Positions 16,888 through 24,837 of a stretch of 53,195 nucleotides of DNA are shown here, in pieces. The first letter of the stretch is position 1. Every line of letters starts with the position of its first letter. Made by a program: the position numbers and the translations under genes. Below the pieces are notes generated by a model. The model worked only from the letters and a program-made list of their open reading frames with translations. It ran no database searches and had not been told where the DNA came from. Source of the DNA: Bifidobacterium sp. UBA744 (lineage in GTDB: Bacteria > Actinomycetota > Actinomycetes > Actinomycetales > Bifidobacteriaceae); contig DBKS01000009.1 of NCBI GenBank assembly GCA_002298605.1, forward strand, positions 12,351 to 65,545, written 5' to 3'.

Positions 16888-17837
16888 TGCAGGCCTCCCA
16901 CCTTGATACGCGGGTCAAGGAACGAATACAGGATATCGACGATGAAATTAATGACCACATACGTCACGGTGATCAGCATGACGACGATCTGAATCACCGG
17001 ATAGTCGCGGGAGAACACCGAGTCGAGGATCATCTTTCCAAATCCCGGAAGACCGAAAATCGATTCGGTGACCACCGCCCCGGCGAGCAGCCCGCCAAGC
17101 TGAAGTCCCACAATCGTAACCACCACGCCCAGCGAATTGCGCACGCCGTAGCGCAGCAGCACACGTGCCGGGCTCAGCCCCTTGGCATTGGCCGTGACGA
17201 TGAAGTCGGAACGCATGGTCTTCCTCATCGAGCTCTTGGTCTGACGGGTGATCGAGGCGATCAGCTGGAACGCCAGCACGCTGGCGGGAATGACGAGATG
17301 ATACAGACTATCGCCAAAGTTCACGCCCGGCGAGACATACCCCGAGGCCGGGAACCAGCCCAAGCCAACGCACAGCGCCTGAATCGCGAGCATGCCGAGC
17401 CAGAAGTTCGGGATTGACAGGCCCGCCACGGCAAGACCCCCCACGATCCAGGACGGCCAGCGACCGTCATAACGCTCGGCGATCACGCCGAACACCAATC
17501 CCACGATGACGGCCAGCGTGATCGCGAACAACGCAAGCTCGACGGTGACGGGAATCGTGGTTGCCAGCATCGACTTCACCGACGTTCCAGTGCGCAGCGA
17601 CTGGCCGAAATCACCGTGCACGAAGCGATTGACGAACCGCACATACTGCACCCACAACGGCTGGTCGAGCCCCATTTGGGCCCGCGCCTCGGCCAGGCGC
17701 TCCGGAGTCGCCTCCTCACCGGCCAACGCCAACGCCGGATCTCCCGGAAGCAGACGCGCCCCCAGGAACACCAGAATCGAGGACACAACAATTGCTATGG
17801 CCGACTGCCACAATCTCGTCAAGGCGTATCTCAGCAT
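16884..17837 (-). CDS. Peptide-type ABC permease, DppB family
   Basis: 317 aa. Typical DppB/OppB start MLRYALTRLWQSAIAIVVSSILVFLGARLLPGDPALAL, a periplasmic-type loop with GLDQPLWVQYVRFVNRFVHGDFGQSLRTG, and C-terminal EAA region LLRYGVRNSLGVVVTIVGLQLGGLLAGAVVTESIFGLPGFG. Six helices are predicted. AAGGAACC precedes the ATG. The stop overlaps the start of the DppC-type gene (ATGA). The family imports di/oligopeptides, glutathione, nickel or opines, so substrate must come from the binding protein and neighbours. Confidence 0.93.
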   Translation of the reverse strand: MLRYALTRLWQSAIAIVVSSILVFLGARLLPGDPALALAGEEATPERLAEARAQMGLDQPLWVQYVRFVNRFVHGDFGQSLRTGTSVKSMLATTIPVTVELALFAITLAVIVGLVFGVIAERYDGRWPSWIVGGLAVAGLSIPNFWLGMLAIQALCVGLGWFPASGYVSPGVNFGDSLYHLVIPASVLAFQLIASITRQTKSSMRKTMRSDFIVTANAKGLSPARVLLRYGVRNSLGVVVTIVGLQLGGLLAGAVVTESIFGLPGFGKMILDSVFSRDYPVIQIVVMLITVTYVVINFIVDILYSFLDPRIKVGGLQ

Positions 17838-17883
17838 ATGCGGTTCCTTACTTCTTATCGATCGGATGGGCTACAGCCCGGAC

Positions 17884-19533
17884 TCACTGCACGAATGCGG
17901 CATGAGTCAGACGCACCACGCCGTCGCCATACACGTCCACGCCCGCGACGGAATGGGTGACGCCCGTCAGATACCGCTGGCGGTACAGGAAGATGTACGG
18001 CATGTCATCGCGCATCACATCAATGGCCTGGCCATAGAGATCGGCGCGCTTCGCGGTGTCGGACACCTGGGACGCCTGCTTGATCAGATCGTCGAACTTC
18101 GCGTTGGAATAGCCGTCGTAGTTCATCGAGCCGCCGGTGGTGAACAGCGCCTTGGAGTTGCCGTCCGGATCGATGCGGCCGGACCAGCCCATTTGGGCGG
18201 CGTCGTCATAGTTGCCGTTGTTCATGTTCTCGAGCAGCGAGGTGTATTCCACCGGCTCGATCTGCAGGTCGAAGCCGCCTTCCTTGACCTGCGACTGCAG
18301 CGCCTGCATCATCTGCAGGCTGGACTGGGTGTTCGAGACCTGGACCTTGACGGTCAGCGGCACGCTAACGCCGGCGTCCTGCAGCATCTGCTTGGCCTTG
18401 GCCGGATCGTGGGGCAGGCAGGTTCTGGAGGTTTCCGAGGCGAAGGGGCTGCTGTCGGAGATGAACGAGCAGGCCTTTTCGTACAAACCGCCGTATACGC
18501 TCTGAACCAGCTGGTCACGGTCGACGGACATGTCGAAGGCCTGGCGAATGACCTTCTGCTTGGCGAAATCGGTGTTGAGATCGCCGACGGGCTGTCCTAC
18601 GCCGTTGACGTTGCCGACGTTGACATACAGTCCCTGGAAACCCAGCGAACTGACCGACATCATCGTGATGTTCGGATCCTCGTTCAGCGTCGCGACGTCC
18701 TGCGGGGTCAGATTGTCGGCCACCTGCACGTCGCCGGACTTGAGATTCTGGGCGCGGATCGCCGCGTCCTTGATGATCTTGTACACGATCTTGTCGATGT
18801 GCACGTTCTTGGCGTCATAGTAGTTCGGATCCTTTTCGAGCGTGATGCTCGTCGAGGGGACGCGTTCGACGACCTTGAAGGCACCGACGCACACCGGCGC
18901 TGAGGCGAAGTTGTCCCCGAGCTCGTCAAGGGCCTTGGGGCTCATGATCATGCCGGCGCGATCGGCCAGGGCGGCGGTCAGCGGCGCATAGGGGGACGAC
19001 AGGTCGATTTCCACCGTGTATGTGCCCGTCGCCTTGACATCCGTGATCGGTCCGAGTTCGGACTTGCGGGCCGATCCCTTGAGATTCAGGTCCCTTTCGA
19101 GCGTTTTGACGACGGCCGCGGCGTTGAAATCGGTGCCGTCGGCAAATTTGACGCCTTGTTTGACGTCAAACGTGTAGGTCTTGCCGTCTTCGGAAATCGT
19201 CGGATCCGAGGCCGCCAGCAGCGGCACGGTGTCGCCCTGCGCATTGATGTCGTACAGTTTTTCGCAGGAATTGGCGAAGACGTAGCGCGAATAGAGGGAC
19301 GACGACAGGGTCGGGTCGAGCTTGTCCGGGTCGGAGCTCAGCCCCATGGTCAGGGTGCCGCCCTCCTGGACATTTTTGCCGTCCAGCGAAATGCTGGTAA
19401 CGTCCGTGGACGCCGATTTCGCCTGTTCGCTCAGCGAATTGTTCTGCACTGCGGTTCCGCAGCCGGACACCACGCCTACCAGCGTGGCGACCGCGGCGAT
19501 TGCCGACAGAACCCTCAAACCTGTTTTACGCAT
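17884..19533 (-). CDS. Family-5 solute-binding lipoprotein (first paralog)
   Basis: 549 aa. A lipoprotein signal peptide ends in a VVSG-C lipobox (Cys25). The SBP_bac_5 fold is supported by GKTYTFDVKQGVKFADGTDFNAAAVVKTLERD and AFDMSVDRDQLVQSVYGG. It captures the substrate outside the membrane for the DppBC-type permease just downstream. It is very similar throughout to the second binding protein at 22056-23714 (shared CGTAVQNNSL after the lipobox, shared SFISDSSPFASETS-like segment), so the two arose by duplication. Downstream of the TauE gene by 21 bp. The ligand is not evident. Confidence 0.92.
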   Translation of the reverse strand: MRKTGLRVLSAIAAVATLVGVVSGCGTAVQNNSLSEQAKSASTDVTSISLDGKNVQEGGTLTMGLSSDPDKLDPTLSSSLYSRYVFANSCEKLYDINAQGDTVPLLAASDPTISEDGKTYTFDVKQGVKFADGTDFNAAAVVKTLERDLNLKGSARKSELGPITDVKATGTYTVEIDLSSPYAPLTAALADRAGMIMSPKALDELGDNFASAPVCVGAFKVVERVPSTSITLEKDPNYYDAKNVHIDKIVYKIIKDAAIRAQNLKSGDVQVADNLTPQDVATLNEDPNITMMSVSSLGFQGLYVNVGNVNGVGQPVGDLNTDFAKQKVIRQAFDMSVDRDQLVQSVYGGLYEKACSFISDSSPFASETSRTCLPHDPAKAKQMLQDAGVSVPLTVKVQVSNTQSSLQMMQALQSQVKEGGFDLQIEPVEYTSLLENMNNGNYDDAAQMGWSGRIDPDGNSKALFTTGGSMNYDGYSNAKFDDLIKQASQVSDTAKRADLYGQAIDVMRDDMPYIFLYRQRYLTGVTHSVAGVDVYGDGVVRLTHAAFVQ

Positions 19534-19554
19534 GGTTCCCTTCTTTCCTTGTTC

Positions 19555-20349
19555 TCACTTGTTGTTGGATTTCTTCGCCGCCACCCACAAGCTCCTCACC
19601 AGTAGGAAGACAAGGTAGGCGGCGAACAGCATTGCATTGACCCGGGCCGAGACGGCGGAGGCGACGAGATTGCCGAGCGGGGTCATCACGCAGGCGCATA
19701 CGCCGATGATGAGGCCGACCTTTACGTTGACCAGACGGCGCCTGGCATTGGAGACCGTGCCCGAAATGGCCCCGGGAAACATCGCGAGCAGGGAGCTGCC
19801 GCGGGCGACGAGATCGCTGGCCTGGAACAGCAGCGACAACGCGGGGACGAGAATGGTGCCGCCGCCAATGCCCAGAATGCCCGACAGGATTCCGGTGACG
19901 ACGCCGAAGGCGACCAGCGCGACGCCCGACAGCACGGTCAGGTGGATCACGGAATCACGGGAGGGAATGAAGATGAACTGCTGGACGATCACCAGGAGCA
20001 GAAAGACCACGAAAGCCCACTGCAGGATCTTTTCCGGCAATCGCGACAGCAGCCAACTGCCGATCTGGGCGCCGATCACAATGCCCACGGCCAGCAGGAT
20101 CGCGGCCACCCAATCGACGTTGCCGCGCGCCGCGTAGCTGCCCACGCCCACGATGGAGATGGGGACGATCGCGGCCAACGAGGTTGCCGCGGCATTACGC
20201 TGCGTCATGCCGCACCATACCAGGGTCGGCACGATGATTGTGCCTCCGCCGATGCCGAACAATCCGGATAGGAATCCCGCAAGCACGCCCACGCCGGCCA
20301 TGACCAGGACGTTGCGTGGCGTAAGCGCCGTCTCGTGACTGTCAGTCAT
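19555..20349 (-). CDS. TauE/SafE (TSUP) family membrane transporter
   Basis: 264 aa. Eight hydrophobic segments. The duplicated TSUP signature is clear: FLSGLFGIGGGTIIVPTLVW near the N-terminus and ILSGILGIGGGTILVPALSL in the second half. The family exports sulfite, sulfoacetate or other organic anions in several bacteria. It is the first gene of the ABC/ggt transcription unit, with a GAGAGG ribosome binding site and an operator-like palindrome 29-43 nt upstream. A sulfur-compound exporter here would fit catabolism of a sulfur-containing peptide such as glutathione, but that is inference. Confidence 0.88.
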   Translation of the reverse strand: MTDSHETALTPRNVLVMAGVGVLAGFLSGLFGIGGGTIIVPTLVWCGMTQRNAAATSLAAIVPISIVGVGSYAARGNVDWVAAILLAVGIVIGAQIGSWLLSRLPEKILQWAFVVFLLLVIVQQFIFIPSRDSVIHLTVLSGVALVAFGVVTGILSGILGIGGGTILVPALSLLFQASDLVARGSSLLAMFPGAISGTVSNARRRLVNVKVGLIIGVCACVMTPLGNLVASAVSARVNAMLFAAYLVFLLVRSLWVAAKKSNNK

Positions 20350-20377
20350 ATGTTCCTCTCACTCGCCTCTCGTAACT

Positions 20378-20392
20378 GTGTACTGTATACAC
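20378..20392 (-). promoter_or_regulatory. Operator-like palindrome upstream of the TSUP gene
   Basis: GTGTACTGTATACAC: perfect 5-bp arms GTGTA/TACAC around CTGTA. On the minus strand, TGTATACAGTAC is identical to the site upstream of the second binding-protein gene. The rest of 20350-20445 shows no gene. Confidence 0.55.
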
Positions 20393-20445
20393 TTTCTTGG
20401 TTGATTGTGTTATGGAAATGTAACGTCTCACTGTGTGAGCCGCCG

Positions 20446-22056
20446 TCACCGCTCGAATTGCGTCTCGCCCCCGATGACCACGGCATCCACTGCGATATTC
20501 GCGATCTCCCCGACCGGCACGACATGCGGATCGTTCTCCAGAATGGTGAAGTCGGCAAGCTTCCCCGGCTGGATGGTTCCAACCTCGCGTTCATGATGCG
20601 AGGCGTAGGCGCTGCCGAAGGTATAGGCCCGCAACGCCTCATCCAGACTCAGGCGTTCACCGGGTCCTCCCAGCACCAGACCGGACCTCGTCCGGCGCGT
20701 CACCGCCCCCTGGATCGCCCACAACGGCGACAATCTGGCGCTTGGCGCATCGGTGCTGCCGGGGATGACGGCCCCCAGCCTCACATACGACCCCGCACGG
20801 TCCGCCATCATGGCGCGCCTCATGCCGATGACCTTGACATAGCCGTCCCCGTAATCGGGAATGAAACTCCCCTGCGGCACCGGCACGATATGGTCGGCCA
20901 CGAGCCTGGCGATCATATCGTCGCTCATCAGGCCGCAATGCTCGATGCGATGACGGGCATCGCGGCGGGGGAACAGCCGCTGCGCCCGCTCGATGGCGTC
21001 AAGGGCCAGCCTCACCGCATTGTCCCCGATGGCATGCGCGGCGACCTGCCATCCGGCGCGATGCAGATGCGCAAAGCCGTCGACCACCTCATCGCGATCC
21101 CATTGCAGAACGCCATGGCCGCCCACCCCCTCATACGGTTCGGACAGACTGGCGGTACGACTGCTGAACGCGCCGTCGAGCACGATCTTGCATGCGCCAA
21201 TCGACAGCATGTCGTCGCCGAATCCGGTACGCATCCCGAGATCCAACCCGAACGAGGCGGGACCCGGCCCAAGCCCATCCACGTCATGAAGCTTGGAATA
21301 CAGCGGCATCAGCGTGCCGCGAAGCCGCATCGCGCCGCATTCGACGGCCTTCTGAAACACATCGATTCTGGTGACGCCCGCCTCGGCATAGCTGCTGAGC
21401 CCCATCGACAGCGCATAGTCGGACGCCACGCGCAAATCCTCGACCAGCTCACTCTCGTCCCGATCGGACACCAGACGCTTGAACACCCTCGCGGCATGCT
21501 CGCACACCAAGCCGGTTACATGACCCCCGGCGTCGCGTACCAACTGGTCCGGACCATATCCCTCCATGGCGTCGGGATCCGGGAAACCAGCCAGGGCAAA
21601 CGCCCGGGAATTCACCACAGCCGCATGATGCGACAGATGCTCCAAATACACCGGATGGCCGGCGCAGATCTCATCCAGTTTCGCCAGCGTCGGATAGCCG
21701 CCCAGATCAAGCTGGTTGAACCCCCATCCGATCACCCAACGCCCGGGTTCCGCCGACCGGCAGGCACGGGCGATCGCATCGTACAACCCCTCAAGATCGC
21801 CGACGGAGGCGGCGGAGAGGTTGATCTCATTGAGATTGCGGCCCAGCACCGACAGATGGCAATGGGCGTCGTTCAATCCGGGACACAGGTACCGCCCGCC
21901 AAGATCGATGCGCTCCCGCGCCCCGAGACCCTCGATCCCATCGTCCAGCGCCGCTATGCGCCCATTGGACACGGCAACGGCGTGAGCCCACGGATGGGCG
22001 GGATCGAATGTCTGGATGCGGGCGTTCTCCCAAATCGTATCGAAGCGAAACGGCAT
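20446..22056 (-). CDS. YtcJ-like metal-dependent amidohydrolase
   Basis: 536 aa. Amidohydrolase-3/YtcJ family. Metal-ligand motifs: CPGLNDAHCHLS (HxH on strand 1) and further His in AAHAIGDNAVRLAL and HRIEHCGLM. The C-terminal catalytic Asp is in GAVIPGSTDAPSAR, with SLDEALRAYT and G-K-L-A-D-F-T-I-L-E following as in the family. Members hydrolyse amides, imides or formyl groups; substrates are mostly unknown. The start is the ATG at 22056, overlapping the upstream binding-protein stop (TGATG), with GGAG 5 nt upstream; a GTG one codon earlier is possible. Co-transcribed with the second binding protein. Confidence 0.9.
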   Translation of the reverse strand: MPFRFDTIWENARIQTFDPAHPWAHAVAVSNGRIAALDDGIEGLGARERIDLGGRYLCPGLNDAHCHLSVLGRNLNEINLSAASVGDLEGLYDAIARACRSAEPGRWVIGWGFNQLDLGGYPTLAKLDEICAGHPVYLEHLSHHAAVVNSRAFALAGFPDPDAMEGYGPDQLVRDAGGHVTGLVCEHAARVFKRLVSDRDESELVEDLRVASDYALSMGLSSYAEAGVTRIDVFQKAVECGAMRLRGTLMPLYSKLHDVDGLGPGPASFGLDLGMRTGFGDDMLSIGACKIVLDGAFSSRTASLSEPYEGVGGHGVLQWDRDEVVDGFAHLHRAGWQVAAHAIGDNAVRLALDAIERAQRLFPRRDARHRIEHCGLMSDDMIARLVADHIVPVPQGSFIPDYGDGYVKVIGMRRAMMADRAGSYVRLGAVIPGSTDAPSARLSPLWAIQGAVTRRTRSGLVLGGPGERLSLDEALRAYTFGSAYASHHEREVGTIQPGKLADFTILENDPHVVPVGEIANIAVDAVVIGGETQFER

Positions 22057-23714
22057 CACCGCTCCACAAGCGCGGCGTTGGCAAGACGGATGATCCCGTC
22101 GCCGTACACGCTGACACCGGCCACCTGGGACGACACGGCGGTGAGATAGCGCATCCGATACAGATAGATGATCGGGCTGTCCTCACGAATCAAATCGGCC
22201 ACCTGGCCATACAGCTCCGCGCGCTTGGAGGTGTCGGCGGTGGTCTTCGCCTGGTCAAGCAGCTGGTCCACCTGCCGGTTGGCATAGCCGTTGAAGTTCA
22301 TCGAGCCGTTGGACTGCAGGAACAGCGAAACGTTCTGATCGGCATCCAGGCTTCCGGACCATCCAAGCTGCGTGACATCGTATTTGCCGGCGTTGAGGTT
22401 GGACAGCACGGTGGTGGATTCCGCCGGCTCGATCTGGATGTCGAAGCCGCCCTCTTTGGCCTGCGACTGAATGGCCTGCATGACCTGCAGCTGGGCGGGG
22501 CTGTTCGCCACCGAGACCTTCACGGTGTACGGGGTGGTCACGCCCGCATCCTCCAGCATCTGCTTGGCCTTGGCCGGATCATGGGGCAGGCAGGTTTTGG
22601 AGGACTCGGAGGCGAACGGAGTGGAATCCGACACGAAGGAGCAGGCGGAGGAATACAATCCGCCGAAGACGCTTTCCACCAGCTGGTCGCGGTCGATGGA
22701 CATGGCAAGCGCCTGGCGGACGACCTTCTGCTTGGCGATCGGGGTGTCGATCTGGCTGCCGGGCTTCCCCACGCCGGCCGTATTGGCGATGTTGATCTCA
22801 AGCGCCTGATATCCGTAGGAGGGCGCGGACATGACGGTGAGGGAATCGTCGTCCTTCACCGACACGACGTCCTGCGGGGTCAGATTGTCGGCAAGCTGCA
22901 CGTCGCCGGACTTGAGGTTCTGCGTGCGGATCGCGGAATCGGTGATGACCTTGTACACCACCTTGTCAAGATGCACATTCGCGGCATCGTAATAATTCGG
23001 ATCCTTGACGAGCGTAACCGATGTGGACGAAACGCGGCTGTCGAATTTGAACGGCCCCACGCACACCGGAGCGGTGCCGAAGTCGTCCCCGGACTCATCA
23101 AGCGCCTTGGGGCTCATGATCATGCCCGCCCGGCCCGCCAGCGTGGAGACGAGCGGTGCGTACGGTTCGCTCAGATCGATTTCCACGGTTGATTCGTCCA
23201 GGGCCTTCACCTGGGAGATGGGGCCGAGATCGGATTTGCGGGCCGATCCCTGCAGATTGAGGTTGCGCTCGAGTGTCTTGACGACGGCGTCGGCGTTCAG
23301 GTCGGTGCCATCGGCGAATTTCACGCCCTGTTTCACCGCGAAGGTGTAGGTTTTGCCGTCTTCGGAAATCTTCGGTTCGGCGGCGGCGAGCAGCGGGACC
23401 GTGCTGCCCGAGGCGTCCACCGTGTAGAGCGGCTGGCAAATGTTGTTGAGCACCTGGGTGGAGGCAAGCGACGACGTGGTCGTGGGGTCGAGCTTGTCGG
23501 GATCGGAGCTCAGCGTGAGGGTCAGCGTCCCGCCTTCCTGGATCTTCTTGCCGTCGGCGGGAATCGTCAGGACGTCGTTGCCCGCCGCCTGCGAGGCCTG
23601 AGCCCCAAGACTGTTGTTCTGCACCGCAGTGCCGCACCCCGCCATGCAGAACAGTGAAGCCAGCGCAGCCGACATTGCGGTCAGCGTCCTTTTCGCCCTG
23701 TTCCATCGTGCCAT
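22056..23714 (-). CDS. Family-5 solute-binding lipoprotein (second paralog)
   Basis: 552 aa. Signal peptide with lipobox CMAG-C (Cys27 from the chosen start), then an SBP_bac_5 domain: GKTYTFAVKQGVKFADGTDLNADAVVKTLERN, ALAMSIDRDQLVESVFGG. Close paralog of the binding protein at 17884-19533. It has no permease genes of its own nearby, so it probably feeds the same DppBC-type channel with a different specificity. The start ATG at 23714 (MARWNRAK) has AAGGG 6 nt upstream; ATGs at 23720 and 23729 are alternatives. Coupled to the amidohydrolase gene by a TGATG overlap. Confidence 0.9.
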   Translation of the reverse strand: MARWNRAKRTLTAMSAALASLFCMAGCGTAVQNNSLGAQASQAAGNDVLTIPADGKKIQEGGTLTLTLSSDPDKLDPTTTSSLASTQVLNNICQPLYTVDASGSTVPLLAAAEPKISEDGKTYTFAVKQGVKFADGTDLNADAVVKTLERNLNLQGSARKSDLGPISQVKALDESTVEIDLSEPYAPLVSTLAGRAGMIMSPKALDESGDDFGTAPVCVGPFKFDSRVSSTSVTLVKDPNYYDAANVHLDKVVYKVITDSAIRTQNLKSGDVQLADNLTPQDVVSVKDDDSLTVMSAPSYGYQALEINIANTAGVGKPGSQIDTPIAKQKVVRQALAMSIDRDQLVESVFGGLYSSACSFVSDSTPFASESSKTCLPHDPAKAKQMLEDAGVTTPYTVKVSVANSPAQLQVMQAIQSQAKEGGFDIQIEPAESTTVLSNLNAGKYDVTQLGWSGSLDADQNVSLFLQSNGSMNFNGYANRQVDQLLDQAKTTADTSKRAELYGQVADLIREDSPIIYLYRMRYLTAVSSQVAGVSVYGDGIIRLANAALVER

Positions 23715-23740
23715 GTTCATCCCTTGCATCTCCCGGATTC

Positions 23741-23750
23741 CCGTATACGG
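23741..23750. promoter_or_regulatory. CCGTATACGG palindrome in the leader of the second binding-protein gene
   Basis: Perfect 10-bp palindrome with GTATAC core, 27 nt before the start codon. Possibly a secondary regulator site; could also be chance. Confidence 0.35.
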
Positions 23751-23824
23751 ATCGTTTCGCTCATTCTCGCGATACACGCCGTCGCCCCAACGTCTTGGGG
23801 ACTCCGGCGCCTACCTACAATTGC

Positions 23825-23836
23825 GTACTGTATACA
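23825..23836 (-). promoter_or_regulatory. Operator-like site upstream of the second binding-protein gene
   Basis: GTACTGTATACA, identical over 12 nt to the site before the TSUP gene and extended by a partly conserved flank. The interval 23715-23927 otherwise shows no gene. Confidence 0.55.
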
Positions 23837-23927
23837 TTGTCGGACCGCAGGAACATGGCTGTGTCTCACGTAGTGACATGAGCCGACCACATGGACCGCC
23901 ATGGACGCGCATGGCGGGCTCATAGCG

Positions 23928-23953
23928 AAAAGGGACAGCCCGGAGGCTGCCCC
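23928..23953 (-). terminator. Terminator after gpmA
   Basis: Minus strand: GGGGCAGCC (23953-23945) pairs with GGCTGTCCC (23940-23932, one mismatch), followed by TTTT at 23931-23928. Confidence 0.7.
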
Positions 23954-23984
23954 TTAGTAGAAAAACACCCGTTCTAGCGAAGCG

Positions 23985-24725
23985 TCACTTCTGACCCTGC
24001 GCGGCGACGGCGGCGGCACCGGCGGCTGCGGCCTCGGGATCGAGGTACTCGCCACGCGGCTTGACCGGCTTGAAGTTCTCATCCAGCTCATACAACAGCG
24101 GGATGGCGGTCGGGATGTTGACCTTGGCGATCTCCTCTTCGGAGAGGTTGTCGAGCATCTTGACGATGGCGCGGAGGCTGTTGCCATGGGCGGCGATCAG
24201 CACGGTCTTGCCGGCCTTGAGCTGCGGCTCGATGTCGGACTTGAAATACGGCTCGACGCGCTTGACCACATCGGCCAGGCACTCGGCTTCCGGCACCGGA
24301 TCACCGGTGTAGCGAGGATCGCCGTTCTGGGCATACTGATCGTTCGGATCGATCTCGGGCGGCGGGGTGGCGTAGGAGCGGCGCCACAGCATGAACTTCT
24401 CGTCACCGTACTCCTCGCGGATCTCGGTCTTGTTCTTGCCCTGCAGGGCGCCGTAATGACGCTCGTTGAGACGCCAGCTGCGCTCCACCGGGATCCACAG
24501 ACGATCGGCGGCGTCAAGGGCGATGTTGGCGGTGTTGATGGCACGACGCAGCAGGGAGGTGAAGACGATATCCGGAAGGACGTTCTTCTCCTTCAGGAGC
24601 TCGCCTCCGTGCTTGGCCTCAGCTTCGCCCTTCTCGGTCAGCGGAACGTCCACCCAGCCGGTGAACTGATTGGTTTTATTCCATGCGCTCTGTCCATGAC
24701 GGAGCAGTACTAGTTTGTAAGTCAT
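23985..24725 (-). CDS. gpmA: 2,3-bisphosphoglycerate-dependent phosphoglycerate mutase
   Basis: 246 aa. Glycolytic interconversion of 3- and 2-phosphoglycerate. The histidine phosphatase motif LLRHGQSAWN carries His10, phosphorylated in catalysis. NERHYGALQGKNK and AAHGNSLRAIVK (second catalytic His) are dPGM hallmarks. The Ala/Gly-rich C-terminal tail is an addition to the core. The start at 24725 (MTYKLVLLRHG) is supported by the conserved N-terminus and a TAGACT -10 box exactly 7 nt upstream; longer readings are not credible. Confidence 0.95.
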   Translation of the reverse strand: MTYKLVLLRHGQSAWNKTNQFTGWVDVPLTEKGEAEAKHGGELLKEKNVLPDIVFTSLLRRAINTANIALDAADRLWIPVERSWRLNERHYGALQGKNKTEIREEYGDEKFMLWRRSYATPPPEIDPNDQYAQNGDPRYTGDPVPEAECLADVVKRVEPYFKSDIEPQLKAGKTVLIAAHGNSLRAIVKMLDNLSEEEIAKVNIPTAIPLLYELDENFKPVKPRGEYLDPEAAAAGAAAVAAQGQK

Positions 24726-24732
24726 ACCCCGC

Positions 24733-24738
24733 AGTCTA
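24733..24738 (-). promoter_or_regulatory. -10 box of gpmA, probably leaderless
   Basis: TAGACT on the minus strand followed by GCGGGGT and the ATG at 24725. Same hexamer and same 7-nt spacing as at thyA. Confidence 0.6.
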
Positions 24739-24837
24739 TGCGAGGTAACGGACGAATCATAAGCGGCTGCGACCATACCGTGCTCGCCTGCGAAATATTC
24801 GAGAAAAGGCGGCGCGCGGCAAGCGGGGCGCCGTGAT

